Assembly (NCBI GenBank): GCA_963640745.1
Contig: CAVIBB010000006.1
Location: 1 to 44,075 of the forward strand
Origin: Paratractidigestivibacter sp963640745
Lineage (GTDB): Bacteria > Actinomycetota > Coriobacteriia > Coriobacteriales > Atopobiaceae
Reading direction: 5' to 3'
Length of the DNA stretch: 44,075 nt
Shown: positions 26,705-34,728 of the stretch, piece after piece
How positions within the stretch are numbered: the stretch's first letter is position 1
Layout of the letters: every line of letters begins with the position of its first letter
The notes under the pieces: model-generated
Databases searched by the model: none
What the model saw: the letters and a program-made list of their open reading frames with translations, nothing else
Told to the model about the DNA's origin: nothing
Made by a program: the position numbers and the translations under genes

Positions 26705-27008
26705 GCCCTGGAATCGCGCCGCGCAGTAAGCTGGACGGCCGGCGCGCCCTGGAATCGCGCCGCGCAGTAACCGTGCTTCTTGCCGAGCCCTAAAACCTCA
26801 CCGCGCAGTAATCTTCTTGCCCCGTCCGCCCCAAAACCTCGCCACGCAGTAACCGGGCATTACTGCGCGGCGACGATTCGGGGCAAATGTCGCGGCCTGA
26901 TTGCTGCGCGGCGACGATTCGGGGCACTCGATGCGGCCCGATTACTGCGCGCCAAGAATCCAGGGCTCCGGAAGCGCCCGGGATTACTGCGTGCCGTGCT
27001 TCCAGGGC
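26705..27008. repeat. Nested inverted-repeat array C (4 forward + 4 reversed 25 bp units, 41 bp period)
   Basis: Forward units at 26705, 26746, 26787 and 26828 begin GCCC and end CGCAGTAA. Reversed units at 26860, 26901, 26942 and 26984 begin TTACTGCG or TTGCTGCG and end GGGC. Start distances are 41, 41 and 41, then 41, 41 and 42; the centre is 7 bp. Units pair as nested partners: the outermost carry CCTGGAA, the inner ones CCAAAAC or CCGAATC. Unit sequence is unrelated to arrays A and B, but unit length, period and mirror layout are the same. It fills the 423 bases between the mutarotase and LacI-type genes. Confidence 0.88.
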
Positions 27009-27109
27009 GCCGCTGCGGGGCACATTGCTGGATGGCACAATAACGGGGCTCGATTCGCGGGCCCGGCACATGTTCGCTCGGCACACATACGTTCAACTAG
27101 GGGAAACGC

Positions 27110-28138
27110 ATGGCTAAGGTCACGCTCAAGGACATCGCGCGGGAGGTCGGCCTCTCGCCCACAGCCGTCTCGCTCGTGCTTAACGACCGGCCGTGCAAGA
27201 TCTCGGCCGAGAGCCGCGCCCGCATCAAGGAGGTCGCGCGCAAGAAGCGCTACATCCCGAACCAGATTGCGCGCAGCCTCGTCACGCAGCACTCGCAGAC
27301 GCTCGGCCTCATCGTGCCGAACATCGAGTCGCGGTTCTTCTCCTCGCTCGCGCATGGCCTGGAGGTCGCTTGCCGTAAGCGCGGCTACCTGCTGCTCATT
27401 GCCAACTCGGACGACAGCACCCACAACGACGCGGACCTCATACGCCTCTTCGTCAACCGCGGCGTGGACGGCCTCTTTATCGTCGTCGCCGACGAGCTTC
27501 GCTACGCGCGTGGCCTCAAGTCGATTCTCGAACAGCTGCCGGTGCCCTACGTCATGGTCGACCGCTCGATCGAGGGTCTCGATGGCGATTACGTGGGCTT
27601 CAACAACGAGCAGGGCGGCTACCTGGCAACTTCGTACCTGCTCGGCCGCGGGCACGAGCGCATCGCCGCGCTTATCAATAAGGAATCGAAGACCGGACTC
27701 GAGCGCATGGCCGGCTACGAGCGCGCCCTTCGCGAGCACGGCATCGCGCCCGACCCCGAGCTCGAGCTCCACAGCACGTACTACATCGCGGACGCCTTCG
27801 AGTCGTCCAAGAGCATCCTCAAGACGGACGCGACCGCGGTCTTTGCCAGCTCGGACAACATCGCCCTCGGGCTGCTCAAGCTCCTTTATGCCAACGACCT
27901 GCGCGTTCCTCGCGACTACTCGGTGGTGAGTTACGACAACTCGGCGGCCGATTCCCTCTTTGAGCCGGCGCTCACTTCCATCGAGCAGAACTCCGCAGAG
28001 CTCGCATCCAGTGCGATCGAGCTCATGTTCGCGCGCCTCGCCGAGGACGCCGATGCAAACGCGGGCGACCGCGCCGCGCGCGTCAAGAAGGTCCTGCGTC
28101 CGAAGGTCATCGTCAAGGACTCCGTGAGCTGGCTGTAG
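27110..28138 (+). CDS. LacI-family transcriptional regulator
   Basis: A 342-residue repressor-type protein. The N-terminal helix-turn-helix reads VTLKDIAREVGLSPTAVSLV, followed by the hinge region YIPNQIARSLVTQ. The effector domain starts LGLIVPNIESRFFSSLAHGL, a type I periplasmic-binding-protein fold like RbsR/CcpA. The start ATG 27110 follows AGGGGAAACGC. It lies at the end of the arabinose genes and before phosphoketolase, so it probably senses a pentose or a pentose intermediate. Candidate operators are at 16144-16170, 24534-24568 and 28277-28332, but none is proven. Confidence 0.92.
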   Translation: MAKVTLKDIAREVGLSPTAVSLVLNDRPCKISAESRARIKEVARKKRYIPNQIARSLVTQHSQTLGLIVPNIESRFFSSLAHGLEVACRKRGYLLLIANSDDSTHNDADLIRLFVNRGVDGLFIVVADELRYARGLKSILEQLPVPYVMVDRSIEGLDGDYVGFNNEQGGYLATSYLLGRGHERIAALINKESKTGLERMAGYERALREHGIAPDPELELHSTYYIADAFESSKSILKTDATAVFASSDNIALGLLKLLYANDLRVPRDYSVVSYDNSAADSLFEPALTSIEQNSAELASSAIELMFARLAEDADANAGDRAARVKKVLRPKVIVKDSVSWL

Positions 28139-28276
28139 CGCCGGGCGAGGGCCGGGCGCTCGCTGCAAGCCAGGTGTCTGACGCAATCCGGACGTCTGTC
28201 AGAAGCGGCGGACCACTTCCTCGAATCATTCGAACAGTTCGTTCGTTCTGAACAATTAAGCGCAAAATAATCTTCG

Positions 28277-28332
28277 GGTAAAACGAATTACCCTCCAATT
28301 CTCGTGAGATAAAGCGTTTTACCTGTTTAGTA
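28277..28332. promoter_or_regulatory. Candidate operator region before phosphoketolase
   Basis: GGTAAAACG (28277-28285) and its inverse CGTTTTACC (28315-28323) flank an AT-rich stretch. CTGTTTAGT, shared with the palindrome at 16144-16170, overlaps the right arm at 28323-28331. The region is AT-rich with no gene, so binding by the adjacent LacI-type regulator is plausible. Confidence 0.45.
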
Positions 28333-28407
28333 TCGGTTTTGGTCAAAGCAAACGCTCCGGAATGGCAATCAAGGACCCGCCGGGGCTTACGATCTAGGAG
28401 GATCAGC

Positions 28408-30912
28408 ATGGCTCAACCCGTCATTGGCACCCCGTGGCAGAAGCTCACCCACGCCGTTCCCGAGGAGGAGCTCGAGGGCGTCGAGAAGTACTGGCGCGCC
28501 TCCAACTACCTCTCCGTCGGCCAGATCTACCTGCGCTCCAACCCGCTCATGAAGAAGGACTTCGTGGACGAGAAGACCGGCGAGGCCCGCGACTTCTCCC
28601 GCGCCGACGTCAAGCACCGCCTCGTCGGCCACTGGGGCACCACCCCGGGCGTGAACTTCCTCTTTGGTCACGTTAACCGCCTCATCGCCGACCACGGCCA
28701 GAACACCGTGTTCCTCATGGGCCCGGGCCACGGCGGACCGGCCGGCACCTCCCAGTCCCTGCTCGACGGCACCTACCGTGAGGTCCGCCCGGACATCACC
28801 GACGACGAGGCCGGCCTGCAGAAGTTCTTCCGCCAGTTCTCCTACCCCGGCGGCATCCCCAGCCACTTCGCGCCCGAGACCCCCGGCTCCATCCACGAGG
28901 GCGGCGAGCTCGGCTACACGCTCTCCCACGCTTACGGCGCCATCATGGACAACCCGTCCCTGCTCGCGGTTGCCGTCGTCGGCGACGGCGAGTCCGAGAC
29001 CGGCCCGCTGGCCACTTCTTGGCAGTCCAACAAGCTCGTGAACCCCAAGACCGACGGTATCGTGCTGCCGATCCTGCACCTCAACGGCTACAAGATCGCC
29101 AACCCGACCATCCTCGCCCGCATCTCCGACACCGAGCTCGCCGAGTTCTTCGAGGGCATGGGCTATGAGCCGCACTTCTTCGTGGCCGGCTTCGACAACG
29201 AGTCCCACGCCTCCATCCACCGTCGCTTCGCCAACCTCCTCGAGGAGGTCTTCGACGAGATCTGCGACATCAAGGCCAACGCCGAGGAGGGCGACGAGAC
29301 CCGTCCCGTCTACCCGATGATCATCTTCCGCACGCCCAAGGGCTGGACCTGCCCCAAGCACATCGACGGCAAGAAGACCGAGGATTCCTGGCGTGCCCAC
29401 CAGGTGCCGCTGGCTTCCGCCAAGGACACCCACGAGCACTTCCGCGTGCTGCGTAACTGGCTCAAGTCCTACAAGCCCGAGGAGCTCTTTACCGAGGGCG
29501 GCCAGATCAAGGACGACGTCGTCGCCTTCATGCCCAAGGGCGACCTGCGCATCGGCGCCAACCCCAACGCCAACGGCGGCAAGATCCTTCAGAAGCTCGA
29601 GCTCCCCGACATCCACGACCACGAGGTCCCCGTCGCCGAGAAGGGCCACGGCTGGGGCGCTGCCGAGGCTGCCCGCGTCTTCGGCGCCTACACGGCCGAC
29701 GTGCTCGCCAAGAACGACAACTTCCGCATCTTCGGCCCCGACGAGACCGCTTCCAACCGTCTCCAGGACGCCTATAAGGTGACCGGCAAGCAGTGGGAGG
29801 GCGGCTACTACGCCGACGGCGACAACGACGAGCTCCTCTATCCCTCCGGCAAGGTCGTCGAGCAGCTTTCCGAGCACCAGTGCGAGGGCTTCCTCGAGGG
29901 CTACGTCCTCACCGGCCGCACCGGCGTGTGGAGCTCCTACGAGTCCTTCGTCCACGTCGTCGACTCCATGGTCAACCAGCACTGCAAGTGGCTCGAGGCG
30001 ACCGTCCGCGAGATTCCTTGGCGTGCCCCGATCGCCGGCCTGAACATCCTGCTCTCCAGCCACGTCTGGCGCCAGGACCACAACGGCTTCTCTCACCAGG
30101 ACCCGGGCTTCATCGACCTGCTGCTCAACAAGTCCAACGAGACCCACGTCGTCAACGCCTACTACCCCTGCGACGCCAACATGGCCCTCGCCGTGGCCGA
30201 GCGCGTCTACCAGTCCACGAACTGCGTGAACGCCATCTTCTGCGGCAAGCAGCCGGCGCCGACCTTCCTGACCGTCGACGAGGCCAAGGCCGAGCTCGAG
30301 GAGGGCGTGGCCGAGTGGAAGTGGGCCAGCTCCGCTGAGTCCATCGACGACGCCGACCTTGTCATCGCCACCTGCGGCGACGTCCCGACCCTCGAGGCCC
30401 TCGCCGCCCTCGACATGCTCAAGAAGCTGGGCGTCAAGGCCACCTTCGTGAACGTTGTCGATCTGCTCAAGATCCAGAACGCTTCCGAGAACGACCTCGC
30501 CATCTCCGACGAGCGCTTCGACGAGCTCTTCGGCCACGACAAGCCGGTCCTTTTCTGCTTCCACGCGTACTCCGGCACGATCCGCCGCCTCATTTGGGAC
30601 CGTCCGAACCACGACAACTTCCGCGTCCACGGCTACGAGGAGAAGGGCTCCACGACCACGCCGTTCGACATGCTGCGCCTCAACAACATGGACCGCTGGG
30701 CGCTTGCGGCCGACGCGCTGCGCCTCGTCGATGCCGAGAAGTTCGCCGACCAGATCCAGAATTGGGAGGACTTCCGCCTCGAGGCCTTCAAGTTCGCCTG
30801 CGACGAGGGCTACGATCACCCCGACTTCACCAGCTGGGTGTGGCCTGACGCCGCCGCCGCTTCCGAGGGCCAGCTCTCCGCGACCCAGATGACCGCGGGC
30901 GACAACGAGTAA
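28408..30912 (+). CDS. xfp: Phosphoketolase (xylulose-5-phosphate/fructose-6-phosphate)
   Basis: A thiamine-diphosphate enzyme that splits xylulose-5-phosphate with phosphate into acetyl phosphate and glyceraldehyde-3-phosphate (fructose-6-phosphate is often also used). The 834-residue length is normal. Motifs are HRLVGHWGTTPGVNFLFGH, LMGPGHGGPAG, SYPGGIPSHFAPETPGS and GELGYTLSHAYGA. The TPP-binding stretch GDGESETGPLATSWQSNK starts at about residue 192, and SSHVWRQDHNGFSHQDPG lies in the central domain. The start ATG 28408 follows AGGAGGATCAGC. It uses the product of araD, which completes the pathway. A long GC hairpin follows. Confidence 0.96.
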   Translation: MAQPVIGTPWQKLTHAVPEEELEGVEKYWRASNYLSVGQIYLRSNPLMKKDFVDEKTGEARDFSRADVKHRLVGHWGTTPGVNFLFGHVNRLIADHGQNTVFLMGPGHGGPAGTSQSLLDGTYREVRPDITDDEAGLQKFFRQFSYPGGIPSHFAPETPGSIHEGGELGYTLSHAYGAIMDNPSLLAVAVVGDGESETGPLATSWQSNKLVNPKTDGIVLPILHLNGYKIANPTILARISDTELAEFFEGMGYEPHFFVAGFDNESHASIHRRFANLLEEVFDEICDIKANAEEGDETRPVYPMIIFRTPKGWTCPKHIDGKKTEDSWRAHQVPLASAKDTHEHFRVLRNWLKSYKPEELFTEGGQIKDDVVAFMPKGDLRIGANPNANGGKILQKLELPDIHDHEVPVAEKGHGWGAAEAARVFGAYTADVLAKNDNFRIFGPDETASNRLQDAYKVTGKQWEGGYYADGDNDELLYPSGKVVEQLSEHQCEGFLEGYVLTGRTGVWSSYESFVHVVDSMVNQHCKWLEATVREIPWRAPIAGLNILLSSHVWRQDHNGFSHQDPGFIDLLLNKSNETHVVNAYYPCDANMALAVAERVYQSTNCVNAIFCGKQPAPTFLTVDEAKAELEEGVAEWKWASSAESIDDADLVIATCGDVPTLEALAALDMLKKLGVKATFVNVVDLLKIQNASENDLAISDERFDELFGHDKPVLFCFHAYSGTIRRLIWDRPNHDNFRVHGYEEKGSTTTPFDMLRLNNMDRWALAADALRLVDAEKFADQIQNWEDFRLEAFKFACDEGYDHPDFTSWVWPDAAAASEGQLSATQMTAGDNE

Positions 30913-30938
30913 CAAGCGGGTAATCCACCTGCGATAGG

Positions 30939-31020
30939 GGCCGACCCCCGTGCTTCCCTCAGGCTCAGCTTCGCCGCGTTGCGGCTCAGAAGTCGCCTGA
31001 GGCAAGCCCGGGGGTCGGCC
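30939..31020. terminator. Long hairpin after phosphoketolase gene
   Basis: GGCCGACCCCCG (30939-30950) pairs exactly with CGGGGGTCGGCC (31009-31020), and CCTCAGGC/GCCTGAGG pair inside. There is no T run; it may be an mRNA-stabilising hairpin, another ~80-100 bp palindromic element, or a terminator. Confidence 0.55.
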
Positions 31021-31078
31021 TCGTAGGGTGCTCACAAGCCCGCAAGCAGGGATTTATTGGTTGTTGCGATGGGTTGGG

Positions 31079-31108
31079 TTGTTATGGCCACGGCAATGTG
31101 GTTACAAT
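31079..31108 (+). promoter_or_regulatory. Candidate promoter of tmRNA gene
   Basis: TTGTTA and TACAAT with an 18 bp spacer, ~70 bases before the tmRNA 5' end. The mature 5' end is usually made by RNase P, so a leader of this size is reasonable. Confidence 0.4.
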
Positions 31109-31180
31109 CTTCTAACGTCGCGGTTGCGGCTTGAATCTTGACATTCGCATTATGGTGGCAGTGTCCCCATTCCATCTCAT

Positions 31181-31546
31181 GGGGGTGACTGGTTTCGACA
31201 GGGTGGGCCTGAGATGGGCAGCAGGCCGTGGTCTCCTCGCCACGTTAAACAGGGGAACCGTCAAATTGAATTGACGACACTTATTCTTACGAGCCTCTGG
31301 CTCTCGCTGCTTAATTAACTAGCGGCGCGTCAATGCGGGGATCGCTCCCGTTCCCGCGGCGACGTCATTTTAGGGAGATGCTTGCTTGGACGTAGTTGGT
31401 ATGCCAAGCAAAAAGATTGAACCAGCTGGGTCGCCAAGCGCGGGTTACCGGGTGCGCGGCGGCTAAGACTCAACCGGCAACTGAGCCTGGAGACACCTTT
31501 CAGGGGCTTGCTTTGGACCGGAGTTCGATTCTCCGCACCTCCACCA
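31181..31546 (+). ncRNA. ssrA: tmRNA (ssrA)
   Basis: Rescues stalled ribosomes. The 5' end GGGGGTGACTGGTTTCGACA is the conserved tmRNA start, and it pairs with the 3' end CACCTCC before CCA (one G-T wobble). The T-arm GGAGTTCGATTCTCC is present. The tag frame reads DDTYSYEPLALAA then TAA (31273-31314), with the usual hydrophobic Ala-Ala end; the resume codon is probably GAC or the preceding ATT. Length 366 is normal for a one-piece tmRNA. CCA is encoded. The 3' end is duplicated 200 bp downstream (31727-31748). Confidence 0.96.
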
Positions 31547-31548
31547 TA
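31527..31548 (+). repeat. Direct repeat 1 (tmRNA 3' end), putative attachment-site half
   Basis: 22 bases beginning GATTCTCCGCACCTCC and covering the tmRNA 3' end including CCA. An identical copy lies exactly 200 bp downstream. The 3' ends of tRNA and tmRNA genes are standard integration sites of phages and islands. Confidence 0.8.
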
Positions 31549-31554
31549 AATAAC

Positions 31555-31589
31555 ACGCAGGTAGATATGGGTATCTACCTGCGTTTTTT
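31555..31589 (+). terminator. Rho-independent terminator of tmRNA gene
   Basis: ACGCAGGTAGATA pairs exactly with TATCTACCTGCGT across a 4-base loop, followed by TTTTTT. It lies between the two tmRNA 3'-end copies. Confidence 0.9.
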
Positions 31590-31726
31590 ATTGCATAATC
31601 GTCCCGCGGAGAGTCGAATTCTATGCAGGACGCGAGCGTTAAGAAAACACGGAGCGTTTTTAGCGAGCGGGCGAGACCGCCGGCAGGCGGGCGAAGCCGG
31701 AGCGGATTCGCGAAAGCGAATACGCG

Positions 31727-31748
31727 GATTCTCCGCACCTCCACCATA
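31727..31748 (+). repeat. Direct repeat 2 (orphan tmRNA 3' end), putative attachment-site half
   Basis: Exact copy of 31527-31548, without any tmRNA body. An inverted partial T-arm copy (14 of 16 bases) lies between the two, at 31606-31621. The 31547-31880 gap has no integrase or other gene. Confidence 0.8.
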
Positions 31749-31758
31749 TGTGAAGCAG

Positions 31759-31795
31759 GGGAGCCGTGGGCATCGCGCCCGCGGCTCCCTTTTTT
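31759..31795 (+). terminator. Second rho-independent terminator past the orphan tmRNA 3' end
   Basis: GGGAGCCG and GGGC pair with GCCC and CGGCTCCC, followed by TTTTTTG. If 31727-31748 is a displaced original tmRNA end, this may be the original tmRNA terminator. It could also serve as the 3' boundary for the convergent exonuclease gene. Confidence 0.8.
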
Positions 31796-31880
31796 GTTTA
31801 CGGCGTGTATTCGAGGGTTTTGAGGCCGTGCTTGTCTCGCGCTCGTACGGCGGCGCGCCCGGGCGGCCGGCAAGAAGCCC

Positions 31881-32663
31881 TTAGAGCCGTATCCTCAGCT
31901 CAACAGGGCAGTGGTCGCTGCCGAAGACCTCGTTGTGGATGCTTGCGTCGACCACGCGGCCGGCCACGTTGTTGCTCACCAGGAAGTAGTCGATGCGCCA
32001 ACCGGCGTTGTTCTTGCGCGCGTTGAAGCGGTAGCTCCACCAGCTGTACGCGCCTGCAAGATCGGGGTGCTGCGCGCGGAACGTGTCGGTAAAGCCGGCG
32101 CCCAGAAGCTCCGTGAAGCTCGCGCGCTCCTCGTCCGAGAAGCCGGCGTTGCCGCGGTTGCTCTTGGGGTTCTTGAGGTCGATCTCCTCGTGCGCGACGT
32201 TGAAGTCACCGCAGGTCACGACCGGTTTCTTCTCGGCGAGGCCACGCAGGAACTCGCGGTAGGCTGCGTCCCACTCAAGGCGCTCGTCGAGGCGAGCGAG
32301 CTCGTTTTTGGCGTTCGGGGTATAGACGTTCACGAACCAATAGCGGTCGAACTCGAGCGCGCACACACGGCCCTCGTCGTCGGCGCAGGGGCAACCGATC
32401 TGCCGCATGACCCGCAGCGGCTCCTCTCGCGAGAAGACCGCCGTGCCGGAGTAGCCCTTGCGCTCGGCGTAGCTCCAGGTCTGCACGTAGCCCGGCAGGT
32501 CAAGCTCGAGCTGGCCCTCCTGGAGCTTGGTCTCCTGCAGCGCGAACACGTCGGCGTCGAGCGCGCCGAACACGTCCTCGAAGCTCGGGTCCTTCTTTAC
32601 GACGGCGCGCAGGCCGTTCACGTTCCAAGAAACAAACCGCAGCTCGCGGGGATCGTTGCTCAT
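31881..32663 (-). CDS. xth: Exodeoxyribonuclease III / AP endonuclease
   Basis: Cleaves DNA at abasic sites and degrades 3' ends in base-excision repair. The 260-residue protein has the full EEP-fold set: LRFVSWNVNGLRAV (Asn), FALQETKLQEGQL (catalytic Glu), VNVYTPNAKNEL (Tyr region), VTCGDFNVAHEEIDLKNPKS (Asp, Asn), GWRIDYFLVS and FGSDHCPVEL (Asp-His pair). The start ATG 32661-32663 follows AAAGG. A longer frame to 32906 overlaps the upstream patatin gene and the 17 bp repeats, and is rejected. Confidence 0.95.
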   Translation of the reverse strand: MSNDPRELRFVSWNVNGLRAVVKKDPSFEDVFGALDADVFALQETKLQEGQLELDLPGYVQTWSYAERKGYSGTAVFSREEPLRVMRQIGCPCADDEGRVCALEFDRYWFVNVYTPNAKNELARLDERLEWDAAYREFLRGLAEKKPVVTCGDFNVAHEEIDLKNPKSNRGNAGFSDEERASFTELLGAGFTDTFRAQHPDLAGAYSWWSYRFNARKNNAGWRIDYFLVSNNVAGRVVDASIHNEVFGSDHCPVELRIRL

Positions 32664-32704
32664 GGGGGACCTTTCTTCTCGGTAAAGTTCGCGGGGCGGC
32701 GGCA

Positions 32705-32788
32705 CGGCATTGGCGCCGGTCCGGCATTGGCGCCGGCACGGCATGCCGCCAGTCCGGCATTGGCGCCGGCTCGGCCTCGGCGCCGTCG
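32705..32788. repeat. 17 bp tandem repeat, five copies
   Basis: Units at 32705, 32722, 32739, 32755 and 32772 follow CGGCATTGGCGCCGG plus two variable bases; the first, second and fourth are near-identical, the third and fifth degenerate. Most units hold the palindrome GGCGCC. They lie between the xth start and the patatin-like gene stop, a 143 bp gap with no gene. Confidence 0.8.
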
Positions 32789-32806
32789 GCCCGCCCGCGC
32801 AACAGC

Positions 32807-33754
32807 TTACCCGATGGTGATGTATCCGTCCCAGCCGTCCGGCCCCTGCGGCCCGCCCGTGCTCGAGCCAAAGACGAATTCGCGCAGCAGCGGCAGGTCG
32901 CGGCACGCCTGGTCCCAGCCCATCTGGTAAGAAGCGCGCAGCTTGGCCTGGTTCACGGTCGTGCTGCTCACGGGCATCTGGTCGGGATAGATGATGAGGC
33001 AGAGGCCGTCCTCGGCGAGCTTCTCCACGCGGTCGAGCTCGGCGTTGTAGCGCTCCCAGCGCGAGAGCAGGGCCTGGCGCAGGTAGGGATAATCGGACGC
33101 GGCGCGCTTGATGACCTCAGCTTCCGCCGCGTTGGGCATCGACTTGCGGTAGCCGCGCGGCCGCGTGGCCAAGAAGACGAACTTCTCGTAACCCGCCGCC
33201 TCCGCGATGCACACAGGGATGCCCGCGCCCTCGCCTAGGCCGCCGTCGTAGAGCACGCGGCCGCCGACAGGCTTGGGCCTCATCGCGCCGGGCAGGGTGG
33301 AGCTGGCGCGGACGATGTCGATCATGCTCATGACGTCGGGCATGTTGGCCTTGGAAAAGCGCAGCGTGCGCCCGGTATCGCGCTCGAATGCCTGAATGCC
33401 GCAGTCCGCGGGGTTCGCGCAGAACGTGTCCCAGTCGTAAGGGAGGCGCCCGTCCTCGACCGCGCCCCCGTAGAGCGCGTCGGCGTCGAAGTAACCGTTT
33501 CCGTTGGCGAGGGAGGCGAGGCCCACGTGCCCGCGCGTCCAGTCGTCGCCGCCGAACGCGGCGCGCGTACGGTACTGGTCGCGGCTCAGGTAATCGACCG
33601 TGTTGCTCGACCCCGCCGAGACGCCGCATACGTAGTCGAAGTGGATTCCGTTGGAGAGAAGCACGTTGGCCATGGCGGCCGTGTAGCCCGCGCGGTTGCC
33701 GCCGCCCTCAAAGACGAGGGCGCAGTCGAGTACGTTGCTGGTGAGCTTCTCCAT
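32807..33754 (-). CDS. Patatin-like phospholipase (YjjU-type)
   Basis: A 315-residue predicted acyl hydrolase. It has the glycine-rich oxyanion loop (VFEGGGNRAGYTAAM), the nucleophile elbow G-x-S-x-G (CGVSAGSSNTV) and the catalytic Asp in LYDGGLGEGAGIP. The ARASSTLPGAM-like segment (VRASSTLPGAMRPKPV) is typical of the bacterial YjjU branch. No signal peptide or membrane segment is visible, so it is probably cytoplasmic or peripheral. The start ATG 33752-33754 reads MEKLTSNVLDCAL. The frame extends to 33844 but adds only non-conserved sequence. It is divergent from the sirtuin gene. The lipid substrate is unknown. Confidence 0.9.
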   Translation of the reverse strand: MEKLTSNVLDCALVFEGGGNRAGYTAAMANVLLSNGIHFDYVCGVSAGSSNTVDYLSRDQYRTRAAFGGDDWTRGHVGLASLANGNGYFDADALYGGAVEDGRLPYDWDTFCANPADCGIQAFERDTGRTLRFSKANMPDVMSMIDIVRASSTLPGAMRPKPVGGRVLYDGGLGEGAGIPVCIAEAAGYEKFVFLATRPRGYRKSMPNAAEAEVIKRAASDYPYLRQALLSRWERYNAELDRVEKLAEDGLCLIIYPDQMPVSSTTVNQAKLRASYQMGWDQACRDLPLLREFVFGSSTGGPQGPDGWDGYITIG

Positions 33755-33869
33755 GGGGTAAATACCGCCTTTCGAATCCGAGTCAATAAATAGGGTGTAC
33801 CCCAACTGAGGGGTTTTATCGCCGTTGCGGGCCCTATACTTCACTCAAACCAAACATAAGGAGGCTCAC

Positions 33870-34622
33870 ATGGCACGCGCTATCACGGATCCGGTGGAGG
33901 CTGCGGCCCAGCTCAAGGCACTTGTCGACGAGGCGGAGAACGTCGTCTTCTTTGGCGGCGCGGGCGTCTCGACGGCGAGCGGGATTCCCGACTTCCGCAG
34001 CGAGAACGGCCTTTATCATCAGAAGTTCAAGTATTCACCCGAGACGATGCTCGGCCACCAGTTCTTTTGCACGCATACCGCCGAGTTCTACGAGTTCTAT
34101 CGCGACCGCATGATCGCGCTCGACGCCAAGCCCAACCGCGCGCACGAGAAGCTCGCCGAGCTCGAGGCCGCGGGAAAGCTCGCGGCCGTCATTACCCAGA
34201 ACATCGACGGCCTGCACCAGGCGGCCGGCTCAAAGAACGTGCTCGAGTTGCACGGGTCGGTCCACCGCAACATCTGCCAGGGCTGCGGGGCCGTATACTC
34301 CGCCGAGTGGATCGTGGCGCGCGAGCACGAGGACGAGGACGGAGTGCCCCGCTGCCCTGAGTGCGGCGGCCTCATCAAGCCGGACGTCGTGCTTTACGGC
34401 GAGAGCCTCGACGGCGATGTGATTGAGGATTCCATTGCCGCTATTCAGGACGCTGACCTGCTCATTATTGGCGGGACGTCGCTCGTGGTGTATCCGGCGG
34501 CGGGACTTGTGCAGTACTTCGGCGCGGGCAAGCTCGCCATCGTGAACATGCAGCCGACGCCGCAGGACGGCGCCGCGGACCTCGTGTGTGCCTGCGACAT
34601 CGCGAAGGCGTTCGACTTCTAA
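33870..34622 (+). CDS. NAD-dependent protein deacylase (sirtuin)
   Basis: A 250-residue Sir2-family enzyme removing acetyl or other acyl groups from lysines with NAD. It has NAD-binding FGGAGVSTASGIPDFRSENG, the TQNIDGLHQAAG motif and catalytic His128 in LELHGSVHRN. The Zn site has Cys136, Cys139 (CQGCG), Cys162 and Cys165 (CPECG), followed by the GGTSLVVYPA nucleotide-binding loop. The sequence lacks the Tyr/Arg pair of desuccinylase-type sirtuins as far as can be judged, so deacetylase is more likely. The start ATG 33870 follows AAGGAGG. TATACT at 33835 is a possible -10 box. Confidence 0.94.
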   Translation: MARAITDPVEAAAQLKALVDEAENVVFFGGAGVSTASGIPDFRSENGLYHQKFKYSPETMLGHQFFCTHTAEFYEFYRDRMIALDAKPNRAHEKLAELEAAGKLAAVITQNIDGLHQAAGSKNVLELHGSVHRNICQGCGAVYSAEWIVAREHEDEDGVPRCPECGGLIKPDVVLYGESLDGDVIEDSIAAIQDADLLIIGGTSLVVYPAAGLVQYFGAGKLAIVNMQPTPQDGAADLVCACDIAKAFDF

Positions 34623-34641
34623 GGACGTTAGGCGCAGGTTT

Positions 34642-34670
34642 TAGAACACTTGCTGCCGGCGGGTACAATG
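34642..34670 (+). promoter_or_regulatory. Candidate promoter of folP-folK gene
   Basis: TTAGAA and TACAAT separated by 17 bases, ~60 bases before the gene start. Confidence 0.45.
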
Positions 34671-34728
34671 AGGTTCCTGCGCCGCCACGGGCGCTTCTTT
34701 GTAAGTCGGGATCTATGGGAGGACGTCC

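Noticed and set aside
28387..31035. 882-codon minus-strand frame opposite phosphoketolase
   Set aside because: Shadow of a strongly codon-biased gene; no domain or start signal.
31549..31726. Second tmRNA or tRNA gene
   Set aside because: Only the last 22 bases are duplicated, with no acceptor 5' strand, D-arm or anticodon arm.
31396..31884. Gene in the tmRNA/attachment region
   Set aside because: The frames there overlap the tmRNA and terminators and show no domain; the region is explained by RNA and repeats.
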